From: CAZMVY01 sp964617875 | Lineage (GTDB): Bacteria > Planctomycetota > Phycisphaerae > UBA1845 > PWPN01 | DNA: 45,465 nt | Assembly: GCA_964617875.1 (NCBI GenBank) | Contig: CAZUAI010000046.1 | Coordinates: 1 to 45,465, forward strand | Direction: 5' to 3' | In this document: positions 34,092 through 42,219 of the stretch, piece by piece | How positions within the stretch are numbered: position 1 is the first letter of the stretch | Layout: each line of letters starts with the position of its first letter | Position numbers and translations under genes: made by a program | Notes under the pieces: generated by a model | What the model was told of the DNA's origin: nothing | The model's database searches: none | The model's input: the letters and a program-made list of their open reading frames with translations, nothing else

Positions 34092-35252
34092 ATGGCGATT
34101 CGGGATCTTTCGAGACGGGATCTTCTGGCCGCAGGCGGGCAAGGCATCCTGGCGGCGACGTTGGCGGGCTGTGCGGAGGCAGGCGTCGGGCCGGGGGGCG
34201 ACGCCCAGAGCGGCAAATCGCCGACGCCCGCGGCGAACGCCGGGCGGGGCGCCCAGCGGCTGAGCCTCGAGCAGCTCCGCGCGTGGGAGTCCTGGCGCTA
34301 CGGCATGTTCATCCACTTCGGCATGAGCACCTTCGTGCAGAACGAGTTGCCCGACGGCAAGGCGCCGCCCGCGACCTATGCCCCCGACCGGCTTGACGTG
34401 CATCAGTGGATTGCCGTCGCGCGCGACGCCGGCATGAAGTACGCCGTGCTGACCACCAAGCACGTCGCCGGCCACTGCCTGTGGCCCAGTCGCCACACCA
34501 CCTACACCGTTGCCAACAGCGGCAACAGGGTCGATGCGGTCGAGCAGTTTGTCAGGGCGTGCGAAAGGTGCGGCGTGCGCCCCGGCTTCTACTACTGCTC
34601 CTGGGACAACCACAACCGCTTCGGCAGCCGCACCCCGTCCGATCCGGGCATCCAGTGGGAGTTCGGCAACAACAAGTTCGCCGAGATGGAGCGGATCACC
34701 CAGACGCGCCCGGCCGGGCCCCTGCCCGCCTACACGACGTCGGTGTATCAGAGCTTCCAGACGGCACAGATCGTCGAGCTGCTGACCCAGTACGGCCCGA
34801 TCGCCGAGGTCTGGATCGACATCCCCGGCGTCCTCGGGCGGGGCTATCGCGAGTACCTCTACCGCCGCATCGCCGAACTGCAGTCCGGGACGGTCATCAT
34901 GATGAACAGCGGCATCTCGACGGGCGAGGACTACAACGTCGATTACGCCTGGCCCTCCGACCTGATCGCCATCGAGCGGAAGCTGCCTCCCGAGGCCGGC
35001 CACAAGAAATGGCGCACGATTGAGGGCAAGGAGTACTATATCCCCGGCGAGGTCTGCGACCCGATCGGCAAGGAGTGGTTCTTCGTGCCCGGCGACGCCC
35101 CCCGGCCCGACGCCGCGCTCGCGGAGCAACTGCGGACGTGCCTGGCCCGCGGCGTGAACCTGCTCCTGGACGTTCCGCCGGATACACACGGCGTTCTGCC
35201 CGACGAGACCGTCAAGGCGCTGATGCGCCTGCGAAAGAACGCGGGGCTGTAG
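34092..35252 (+). CDS. GH29 alpha-L-fucosidase-like lipoprotein with Tat signal
   Basis: A 386-aa exported glycosidase. ATG 34092 is chosen because GGAGG lies at 34078-34082, although the frame is open further upstream. The twin-arginine signal SRRDLLAAG (7-15) ends in lipobox LAGC (C27), so the enzyme should be folded before export and lipid-anchored. The catalytic barrel starts with YGMFIHFGMSTF, followed by MKYAVLTTKHVAGHCLWPS, both typical of GH29. The putative nucleophile is D243 in AEVWIDIPG. The C-terminal LLLDVPPDTHGVLPDE matches the end of the GH29 catalytic domain; no accessory C-terminal domain follows. It should release L-fucose from glycans, useful for degrading algal or mucin-like polysaccharide. 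Substrate detail cannot be read from the sequence. Confidence 0.88.
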   Translation: MAIRDLSRRDLLAAGGQGILAATLAGCAEAGVGPGGDAQSGKSPTPAANAGRGAQRLSLEQLRAWESWRYGMFIHFGMSTFVQNELPDGKAPPATYAPDRLDVHQWIAVARDAGMKYAVLTTKHVAGHCLWPSRHTTYTVANSGNRVDAVEQFVRACERCGVRPGFYYCSWDNHNRFGSRTPSDPGIQWEFGNNKFAEMERITQTRPAGPLPAYTTSVYQSFQTAQIVELLTQYGPIAEVWIDIPGVLGRGYREYLYRRIAELQSGTVIMMNSGISTGEDYNVDYAWPSDLIAIERKLPPEAGHKKWRTIEGKEYYIPGEVCDPIGKEWFFVPGDAPRPDAALAEQLRTCLARGVNLLLDVPPDTHGVLPDETVKALMRLRKNAGL

Positions 35253-35340
35253 CACGCGGCGGGGGCATCCAGCCTGCATCCGCCCGGAGGCGATAACAAG
35301 AGGCACGCGGCTGCGTCGCATAGTACGGCGGGAACGGCCG

Positions 35341-35361
35341 GGCCGCGTGAATACCGCGGCC
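35341..35361. repeat. Perfect 7-bp GC hairpin between fucosidase and membrane protein
   Basis: GGCCGCG (35341-35347) and CGCGGCC (35355-35361) flank a 7-nt loop. No T-run follows. It could mark the end of the fucosidase transcript or the leader of the next gene. Confidence 0.4.
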
Positions 35362-35421
35362 CCAACCGGCAATACCACGGCGGGGCAACCGAACGGGCCC
35401 GGGACGCAAGCGAGGATCCGT

Positions 35422-36924
35422 ATGAACGACTCGGCGGCAGCCATGGAGATCACTGCGGCGCCCGCCGACCTGCCGGCGCCGACGGAGCGTCGCTGGCCCG
35501 CGATTGCGGCGATCATCACCGCGTGGCTGTTCCCCGCGACGACGGCACGGAAGACCGCGCACGTCCGCCTGCTGACCGCCTGGGGCGTCCATCTCCTCGC
35601 CGCCCTGCTCGTCCTCGTGCTGATCTTCTTCGCCGGCGCATGGACGATCATGCTCGACCGAAACGGCCTCGCGTTTGACGACGCCGTGAAGCGACTCGCC
35701 AGGGTCATCTGGCGGGACTGCCGGCGATACCCGGAAGAGACGGCGGCCGTGGTCGCCTTTACCGCTCTGAGCATCGAGATCGGCTACGCCGTCCTGGCCC
35801 TGCTGATCGTGGCCTGGGGCGCCCGTGCCGAGAAGATGCGCGACAGCTACCGCCACGCCCTTCGCTGGGTCTGGCTCCATTCGGCGAACGCCGCCCCCGT
35901 CGCGGTTGTCATGGCGTTTGTCATCGTGACTCTCAACGCCGCCTCCCGCAACTGGCGAGAGGCAAACCGGTTCGTGCCGCCCGCCATGCCGCCCAACGCG
36001 ACTCCGTCGCAGGTCCAGGCCGCGACGAACGCTACGCAACGGCATTGGGCCAGCTACTACGAGCGGCGCCCTTGGTACGTGAAGTACGACGACGAGGTCA
36101 TGGGCTACGCCGGCTTCGCGTGCGCCACATGGGTTCTCTGGGCCCTGCTCCGGGGCGCCGGGGTGGCGCGCGCCACGCCGTCCATCGACCGGCCGCCGAC
36201 CTGCGAGTTCTGCGGCTACAACCTGACGACCGCCCCGATGGGTGCCCGTTGTCCCGAGTGCGGCGTCCCGGTGATGGAATCGCTCGGACCGGGCGTACGG
36301 CCGGGCGCCGTCTGGGAGCGGCGGCGCCGGGTCGGCTTCGCACGGGCGTGGTGGCGATGCGCAGTCGATGCCGTCGTGCGGCCCACCTGGTTCGGCCGTC
36401 AAATCCGGCTCGGCCAGGTCGGCGACCACCACCGTTCGTTCCTCGCGATGCACCTCCCCCTGCTTTTCGTTGTCGGTGTGGTCGCCGTACTGGCCAGCTA
36501 CGCCGCTGATACGGGGCGGCTCCCGTTCGGCCGCCGGCCGCTTCCGCCGGACATGCTCACCTCCATCCTGCCGCTGGCGGGGTATTTCACCGCGGCAACA
36601 GGGCTGCTGTTTCCGATCCTGGCCGCGGGCGTTGTCGCCTTCGGCTACCAGCGGTCGGAACGCCGGAACCTTCTCGGCGCGGCAATGCAGATTGCCGCGT
36701 ATCTCAGCGGCTACTTCGTGCTGTGGGCGGTCCTCTCCGCGGCGGCGGCGCTGGCCTTTTTCCTGCAGCGTCAGCACAGCCTCAACGGCCTGGCCGACCT
36801 GCTGCACTGGCCCGCGGATGCGCTGGCGTTCTTCGTGTGGGTATTCCCCACGGCGATGGGTGCGGTCGCTTACATGACGCTCCTGTCCCGCGGCACCGCG
36901 GCGACCCGCTACGCCAATCATTGA
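35422..36924 (+). CDS. Multi-pass membrane protein with zinc ribbon
   Basis: A 500-aa protein of unknown function. ATG 35422 is chosen because GAGG lies at about 35412-35415; the frame is open from GTG 35347, but the extension is low-complexity. Several hydrophobic segments flank a cytoplasmic-type zinc ribbon, C261-x2-C264 and C277-x2-C280 (CEFCGYNL...CPECGVPV), a motif I associate with planctomycete membrane proteins. The first helices follow an Ala/Pro-rich N-tail, and the last third contains about four more helices. It may be a Yip1-like or similar scaffold; no catalytic motif is seen. It converges with the radical SAM gene, with only 10 bases between the stop codons. Confidence 0.75.
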   Translation: MNDSAAAMEITAAPADLPAPTERRWPAIAAIITAWLFPATTARKTAHVRLLTAWGVHLLAALLVLVLIFFAGAWTIMLDRNGLAFDDAVKRLARVIWRDCRRYPEETAAVVAFTALSIEIGYAVLALLIVAWGARAEKMRDSYRHALRWVWLHSANAAPVAVVMAFVIVTLNAASRNWREANRFVPPAMPPNATPSQVQAATNATQRHWASYYERRPWYVKYDDEVMGYAGFACATWVLWALLRGAGVARATPSIDRPPTCEFCGYNLTTAPMGARCPECGVPVMESLGPGVRPGAVWERRRRVGFARAWWRCAVDAVVRPTWFGRQIRLGQVGDHHRSFLAMHLPLLFVVGVVAVLASYAADTGRLPFGRRPLPPDMLTSILPLAGYFTAATGLLFPILAAGVVAFGYQRSERRNLLGAAMQIAAYLSGYFVLWAVLSAAAALAFFLQRQHSLNGLADLLHWPADALAFFVWVFPTAMGAVAYMTLLSRGTAATRYANH

Positions 36925-36934
36925 CGTCTGTCGT

Positions 36935-38407
36935 TCAAGCGCCGGCCCCGATCTGCGCAAGCTCCCGTGCGGCCTCGCATCGCGGCGGCCGCGCAGGCCG
37001 CACGTCCGCGAGTTCTGCCGGCGACATGATCCGCAACTCTTTCCCCGCCGCAATCTGCTGCTGCACGTACGCGCACATCCGCTGATTGCGGCATTCCGGG
37101 AACACCTTTCCGGCCTGAAGCAACCGCTTGACCCGCAGGTACTTTTCGTTGGCCAGCACCGGCCCCTCGCGCACGCTCCCCATGTCCGCCACCCCGTGGA
37201 TCAGGCAGCACGGGTCCATCGCGCCGTCCGAATCGACGTACGCGCCGTTGAGCCAACTGCAATGGGCCCAGCGCTCGCCCGCGCCGGGGCCTTCCGCGGC
37301 ATCCGGCGGGGCCACGGTCCCGGCCGTCGCCTCCGTCGGAAGGACCGACGCGTCGGGTCGCCGCCGAAGCCGTTCCGGCAGCTGCAGCAACACCTTCGCC
37401 TCGGCCGCCAGGGCCGCCGCCTCCTCCACATGCTCCGCCCACCGCGGGTTTTCCGTGGCCGGATGGTTCTCGCTTCCCTTGCCGTCCCACCCGATGAGGT
37501 CCTCCACGAACACGCGGCCCGCGCCGAACCGTTGCGCAAGCCGGACAAAGCCGGGCAACTCGTGGATCGTGTCCGCCATCGCCACGAACGAAAACGACAG
37601 CCACGGCAGCTCGCGCTTCATCTCGCGTTTCATCGCGCACAGCATCTCGAGCTTGCCGAGCAATCGTTCCATGCTCGCCCCGCGGACGCGCCGGTACGTC
37701 TCCGGCGTTGCCGCGTCGATCGAGACGTTCAGCATCGCGACGATCTGCGTCTCCACCATCTTCCGGCACGTTTTCGCGCCGAGCGGGTGCCCGTTCGTGA
37801 AGATGTCCAGGTGGACGCCCTGGGCCCGGGCGATGTCGAGGATCGTGTCAAGCTCCGGGTGCAGCAGAGGCTCGCTGTCGCCCGAACTCAGCACGACGCG
37901 GTCGATCGTCGGGACCGAAACCAGCGTACGGCGGAAATCCTCCGCCGCCAGGCTCCGCAGCCGGTTCGGGTACTCGGCGGACTGCGTTCCCACGCACATC
38001 CGGCACTTCAGATTGCACTTGCCCGACACGAACTCAACGTTCAGGAACACCGGCGTGAACAGCAGGTTTCGGTACTTCGCGAGCCACGGGTTCGCGTCCC
38101 AGTTCCGCATCATGTGCCGCAGCAACCCGCGCACCTGCTCGCCGCGGAACCGGTTCTCGCGCAGGAGCACCGCGACGAGGTTGTGAAAGACGGCCTGATT
38201 GCCCGGAAGGAGTTCGACCGTCTCCCGCAGCAGCCGCACCGCCGCCGCCACGTTCCCCGCCGCCGCATGGGCCGCCGCAAGGTCACAGATGGCCGTCGCG
38301 GCCCGCGGTTCGGCGATCCGAACGGCATCCGCGGGCCGTTCCGCCTTGATCGCGTTCAGAGTCTCGGCGTGATGGACGACGATCTGATCGAGGCTCGCTG
38401 GCTCCAT
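36935..38407 (-). CDS. Radical SAM protein with TPR-like N-terminus and SPASM-type C-terminus
   Basis: A 490-aa S-adenosylmethionine radical enzyme. Residues 1-100 form Ala/Leu-rich helical hairpins resembling TPR repeats. The radical SAM barrel follows with the cluster motif CNLKCRMC (C131, C135, C138) and a glycine-rich SAM region (LSSGDSEPLLHPEL). The C-terminus has a SPASM-type cysteine set, C383, C400, C401, C439 and C445 (CSWLNGAY, DPCCLIHG, CRNQRMC), which holds extra iron-sulfur clusters in enzymes that modify peptides, proteins or sugars. No small precursor peptide gene is visible nearby, so a RiPP role is not supported. It is co-directional with trxB and purD, 52 bases after trxB. 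Confidence 0.87.
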   Translation of the reverse strand: MEPASLDQIVVHHAETLNAIKAERPADAVRIAEPRAATAICDLAAAHAAAGNVAAAVRLLRETVELLPGNQAVFHNLVAVLLRENRFRGEQVRGLLRHMMRNWDANPWLAKYRNLLFTPVFLNVEFVSGKCNLKCRMCVGTQSAEYPNRLRSLAAEDFRRTLVSVPTIDRVVLSSGDSEPLLHPELDTILDIARAQGVHLDIFTNGHPLGAKTCRKMVETQIVAMLNVSIDAATPETYRRVRGASMERLLGKLEMLCAMKREMKRELPWLSFSFVAMADTIHELPGFVRLAQRFGAGRVFVEDLIGWDGKGSENHPATENPRWAEHVEEAAALAAEAKVLLQLPERLRRRPDASVLPTEATAGTVAPPDAAEGPGAGERWAHCSWLNGAYVDSDGAMDPCCLIHGVADMGSVREGPVLANEKYLRVKRLLQAGKVFPECRNQRMCAYVQQQIAAGKELRIMSPAELADVRPARPPRCEAARELAQIGAGA

Positions 38408-38459
38408 GTCCAGATAGTTATCGGTACGTTCAGACGGGGAATGAAGGGTGAAAGACGGC

Positions 38460-39419
38460 TCAGTGAACGCCTTGCGCCGCGAGCCATCGTTCGGCGTCCA
38501 ACGCAGCCATGCAGCCCGTTCCGGCAGCGCTGATCGCCTGACGGTAATACGAATCCATCACGTCCCCCGCCGCGAAGATCCCCTCGACGGTCGTGTACGT
38601 CCGGAAACTCCGGGGACACACGATGTACCCCTTCTCATCAAGATCCAGTGTGCCTTTAAGAAACTCGGTGTTCGGCGTGTGACCGATGGCGAGGAACAGG
38701 CCCCCGACCGCCAGATCCCGCACCTCGTTGGTCTTGACGTTCTTCAGCCGGACGGCCGTGATCATCGAGTCGCCCAGCACGTCGATGACGACGCTGTTCC
38801 ACACCACCTCGACCTTGGGGTTCTTGAGGATCCGGTCCTGCATGATCCGGCTCGCGCGGAGTTCGTCGCGGCGGTGAATGAGGTACACCTTGCCGGCGAA
38901 CCTGGTCAGGTAGTCCGTCTCCTCCATTGCGCTGTCGCCGCCGCCGACAACGGCCAGCTCCTTGTCGCGGAAGACCGGCAGTGCCCCGTCGCAGACGGCA
39001 CACGCGCTGACGCCGCCGCCCGAGCGGGCGAGGCGTTGCTCGTTCTCCAGGTTCAGCCAGTTCGCCCGTGCCCCCGTGGCGACGATGACCGCGTGGGCCT
39101 CGACCACCTTTCCCGCGGACGTGTGCAGCCTGAACGGCCGGCCCGACACGTCGATGCGGGTGATGTCCTCGCTCGCGACACGCGTGCCGAATCGCTCCGC
39201 CTGCTTCTGCAGGCGCGCCATCAGTTCCTGCCCGCCGATCGCCTCGGGAAAGCCCGGAAAGTTCTCGATGTCGGTGGTGAACATGAGCTGACCGCCGGGA
39301 ACCATGTACTGCGTCGGCTCGCCCTCGTAGAGCAGGGGGTTCAGATTCGCCCGCGCGGCATAGATTGCCGCCGTCCACCCCGCCGGTCCCGACCCGATGA
39401 TGATCACTCGTTCTGCCAC
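38460..39419 (-). CDS. trxB: Thioredoxin reductase
   Basis: An NADPH-dependent flavoprotein that reduces thioredoxin; 319 aa, normal for the low-molecular-weight class. GTG 39419 is chosen because GGAG lies about 6 bases upstream and the N-terminus then begins VAERVIIIGSGPAGW, the FAD-binding Rossmann motif. The redox-active CAVC (C140 and C143) sits in SACAVCDGA, the NADPH-binding motif is VVGGGDSAMEE, and the second FAD motif is GIFAAGDVMD near the C-terminus. All are intact. A half copy of the double-hairpin repeat lies between it and purD. It may be in one transcript with purD and the radical SAM gene. Confidence 0.94.
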   Translation of the reverse strand: MAERVIIIGSGPAGWTAAIYAARANLNPLLYEGEPTQYMVPGGQLMFTTDIENFPGFPEAIGGQELMARLQKQAERFGTRVASEDITRIDVSGRPFRLHTSAGKVVEAHAVIVATGARANWLNLENEQRLARSGGGVSACAVCDGALPVFRDKELAVVGGGDSAMEETDYLTRFAGKVYLIHRRDELRASRIMQDRILKNPKVEVVWNSVVIDVLGDSMITAVRLKNVKTNEVRDLAVGGLFLAIGHTPNTEFLKGTLDLDEKGYIVCPRSFRTYTTVEGIFAAGDVMDSYYRQAISAAGTGCMAALDAERWLAAQGVH

Positions 39420-39436
39420 GGCAACTCCCGTTGTGA

Positions 39437-39455
39437 TGCAGGCATCCCGCCTGCA
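39437..39455. repeat. Half-unit of the double-hairpin repeat, copy D
   Basis: TGCAGGC-ATCCC-GCCTGCA, a perfect 7-bp stem with a 5-nt loop, matches the first hairpin of copies A-C (loop NTCC(A/C)). The second hairpin is missing. It lies in the 51 bases between purD and trxB. Confidence 0.7.
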
Positions 39456-39470
39456 GGAAGGCACTGCCGA

Positions 39471-40757
39471 TCAACCCGCGCCGGCCTCCGCACCGACCAG
39501 CGCCTTGGCGCCGATGTCGCGCCGGCAATACGCCCCCTCGAACCGAATCCGGTCCACAGCTTCATAGGCGCGCGTCCGGGCTTCGGCCAGTGTCGCGCCC
39601 CTGGCCGTCACGCCGAGGACCCTGCCGCCCGACGTGACGACCTTGTCCCCGAGCCGCCGTGTCCCCGCATGAAAGACGCACACGTCCGCCGAGGCGGCGT
39701 CGGCAAGCCCCGAAATCTCGGCGCCCTTCCTGTACTCGCCCGGGTAGCCGCCGGCGGCCATCACCACGCAGACGGCCGGCCGCGGGTCCCACTGGAGCTT
39801 GACCCGGTCGAGCCGGCCCGCAAGCACCGCCTCCATCACGGGCACGATGTCCGACTGGAGCCGGAACAGGATCGGCTGCGTCTCCGGGTCGCCGAAGCGG
39901 CAGTTGAACTCGAGCACCTTCGGCCCGTTGTGTGTCAGCATGAGCCCCGCGTACAGCACGCCGCGGTAGGGCGTTTCCTCGCGGTTCAGCGCATCGACGA
40001 TCGGGACGAACACCTGCCGTTCGACGGCCGACAACACCTCTTCCGTGATGACCGGCGTCGGGCTGTATGCCCCCATGCCGCCGGTATTGGGCCCCGTGTC
40101 GCCGTCGCCGATCGGCTTGTGGTCCTGCGCGGACTCCATGATGTAGATCGTTCGCCCGTCCACGAACGCGAGGATCGACGCCTCGGGCCCGGCCAGCCGC
40201 TCTTCGACGACGATCGTCTCGCCCGCCGCGCCGAACTCCCGCTGGTTCATGATCCGGTCGATCGCCAGCAGCGCTTCGGCCGGCTCGTTGCAGACGATCA
40301 CGCCCTTGCCCTTCGCCAGGCCCGCCGCCTTGACGACCAGGCCGGTGTCGCGCGTGGCGATGTATGTGCGAGCGTCCCGGTACGAGGTGAAGATGCGGGC
40401 CTCCGCCGTCGGGATCGCGTGCTGCCGCATCAGCTGCTTCGCGAACGCCTTGTCGCCCTCGAGCCGCGCCGCGGCCCTCGACGGCCCGAACGCGCGGATC
40501 CCCTCCGCCTCCATCGCGTCGACGATCCCGGCGCAAAGGGCGTCCTCCGGGCCGACGACGACCAGGTCGATCGCCTCCGTCCGGGCGAATTCGACCAGCT
40601 TCGGCACATCCTCGGCTGCGATCTCGACGTTCTCCGCCAGTTCCGCCGTCCCCGCATTGCCGGGGGCGCAGAAGATGCGTTTCACCCGCGACGACTGCGC
40701 GATCTTCCAGACCAGTGCGTGCTCGCGTCCGCCGCTGCCGACGACCAGGATCTTCAT
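39471..40757 (-). CDS. purD: Phosphoribosylamine-glycine ligase
   Basis: Makes glycinamide ribonucleotide from phosphoribosylamine, glycine and ATP in purine synthesis. The protein is 428 aa from ATG 40757, which gives the family start MKILVVGSGGREHALVWK; a second ATG 9 bases upstream (40766) is also possible. Motifs include the N-terminal VVGSGGREHA, the ATP-grasp segments LVVKAAGLAKGKGV and VVEERLAGPEAS, and PNTGGMGAYSP; a C-terminal GYP region follows. Nothing is missing. It appears alone among purine genes here, suggesting scattered pur genes. The divergent gene at 40858 begins 100 bases away. Confidence 0.95.
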   Translation of the reverse strand: MKILVVGSGGREHALVWKIAQSSRVKRIFCAPGNAGTAELAENVEIAAEDVPKLVEFARTEAIDLVVVGPEDALCAGIVDAMEAEGIRAFGPSRAAARLEGDKAFAKQLMRQHAIPTAEARIFTSYRDARTYIATRDTGLVVKAAGLAKGKGVIVCNEPAEALLAIDRIMNQREFGAAGETIVVEERLAGPEASILAFVDGRTIYIMESAQDHKPIGDGDTGPNTGGMGAYSPTPVITEEVLSAVERQVFVPIVDALNREETPYRGVLYAGLMLTHNGPKVLEFNCRFGDPETQPILFRLQSDIVPVMEAVLAGRLDRVKLQWDPRPAVCVVMAAGGYPGEYRKGAEISGLADAASADVCVFHAGTRRLGDKVVTSGGRVLGVTARGATLAEARTRAYEAVDRIRFEGAYCRRDIGAKALVGAEAGAG

Positions 40758-40857
40758 CGTGTGCATCTACCTCGGAGGGTATGGTACGAGCCGTGCCTCC
40801 GCCTGCCAAGGCCGACTTGCCGCGGGTGCGGCCCTGGTGCTATCGTTGCGGGCGGTG

Positions 40858-42219
40858 ATGATGCGCGGGCTCATCCTGATCGGCGTGGGGTGGGGCTGGG
40901 TGACCGCTGCCTCGGCGGCGGGGGCCATGGCGACGTCGCGCCCGGCCGATCCGTGCGGCCGCCGCGCCGCCGCCCACGCATTCGCGGAACTCACCGCTCG
41001 CCTGCTGCGCCTGCCGATGAGCGATCGCCAGACGGTGGACCAGTGGATCGGCAGCCGAACGGCGATCGACCTCGCCCTTCGCCGGGCGGCGTATGAGTCG
41101 GCCGAGTTTCGTTTCGCGGAGCCGCCCCGGGGCGGGGGCTGCCGCGTCGAGGCGTCCATCGTCCTCTCGGAGGTCGCCCGTGCCTGGGCGCGCCGATTGC
41201 GCGTCGAATCGCTGATCCCCGCCCAGGACCTCGAACGCGAACTCGAGCAGATCCGCCGATGGAGCGTCCAGGCCGAGGGCCGCCGACTGACCGCTGCCGG
41301 CGTGGGCGACGACCTTCCGCGCGGAACGACGTCTCAGCCGTCACCCGCGGTGGGTTGGGAGCACCTCCCGCCGGAGGCGCTGGACATCGCACGGCGGGCG
41401 GCCGTTTCGGACGCCGTCGAGCGCATGAGGGCCCGCTGCCGCGAACTCCGCGTCAGCCAGACCGAAACCCTCGGCGACGTCTTCGACGTCTACGGGGCGG
41501 TCGAGGACGCTTTCCTGCGCCGCCTGGCCCGTCGCATCAGGGGCGACGCGGTCTTCGAGCCGTTCACGGTCTGCCGTCAGCCGCTGAGCATGTCGCTCGG
41601 CGAGATCGCGGACACGCTCGCCCAGGCGGTACGCGATGCCTCCGCCGAGGCCGCGCTGGACCGTCTCGAACTCCGTGCGCCTTCCGAAGACGCCGGCCCG
41701 GTAACGTTGTCCGTAGAGGGCGCAGGCAGCCCGCCGCCCGTGCGGCTGGCCTGGCCCGGTCAGTTCCCCGCCGTCGAAACACCCGCCTGGGCCAACGAAA
41801 CCCTCACGGCCATCGGCCAGGCCCAGGTCGAAGACGCCTTGTCCGACGCGACGGTTCCCGATGCCGCGCGGGCCGCCGCCGCGGCGGAGGCCCGGCAGGA
41901 TGCCGTCGGCAACATGTGGTCGCAGGTGGACGAGCTGGTGCTGCCCGACGGCCGGCGTTTCCGCGACGTGCTGGAGTCGCACCCCGAGCTGTCGTCGGAT
42001 CTGAAATCGCTGGAGGGCCGCATGCGTGCCGTCGGCCCGCCCGAATGGGCGTCCGACGGTCGCGTATCGGTGAAGATCGTAATGCCCCTGGGGCCTCTCT
42101 GGGATGTGGCGGTTCGCGTCCTCCGTCAGCCTGCGCCTTCGGTTACCACGGGACCTGGCGAGTCGCCTGCCACCCAAAGCGCAGGAGGCCAGCGGGTATC
42201 GGAGACACCTCTTCGGTGA
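40858..42219 (+). CDS. Secreted protein of unknown function coupled to YfhO-like gene
   Basis: A 453-aa protein of no family I recognise. Starts at GTG 40855, ATG 40858 or ATG 40861 are all in frame; ATG 40858 is my choice. The N-terminus (MMRGLILIGVGWGWVTAAS) is a signal peptide with likely cleavage near ASA. The remainder is Arg/Ala/Glu-rich and largely helical, with two long helical stretches (about 140-220 and 300-370) and few cysteines. Length and charge give no functional clue. Its stop overlaps the next gene as GTGA, so both are translated together; it may therefore assist the YfhO-like protein. Divergent from purD. Confidence 0.7.
   Translation: MMRGLILIGVGWGWVTAASAAGAMATSRPADPCGRRAAAHAFAELTARLLRLPMSDRQTVDQWIGSRTAIDLALRRAAYESAEFRFAEPPRGGGCRVEASIVLSEVARAWARRLRVESLIPAQDLERELEQIRRWSVQAEGRRLTAAGVGDDLPRGTTSQPSPAVGWEHLPPEALDIARRAAVSDAVERMRARCRELRVSQTETLGDVFDVYGAVEDAFLRRLARRIRGDAVFEPFTVCRQPLSMSLGEIADTLAQAVRDASAEAALDRLELRAPSEDAGPVTLSVEGAGSPPPVRLAWPGQFPAVETPAWANETLTAIGQAQVEDALSDATVPDAARAAAAAEARQDAVGNMWSQVDELVLPDGRRFRDVLESHPELSSDLKSLEGRMRAVGPPEWASDGRVSVKIVMPLGPLWDVAVRVLRQPAPSVTTGPGESPATQSAGGQRVSETPLR

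Noticed and set aside
31003..34263. Long plus-strand open frame opposite the FG-GAP gene
   Set aside because: Shadow of the FG-GAP gene, rich in Arg/Asp/Val, without homology I can see.
36900..38470. RiPP precursor near the radical SAM/SPASM gene
   Set aside because: No short gene with a leader-like sequence, Shine-Dalgarno and Cys/Gly-rich core was found in the adjacent spaces.
38448..41096. Long plus-strand open frame opposite trxB and purD
   Set aside because: Both antisense genes have every expected motif, so this frame is not coding.
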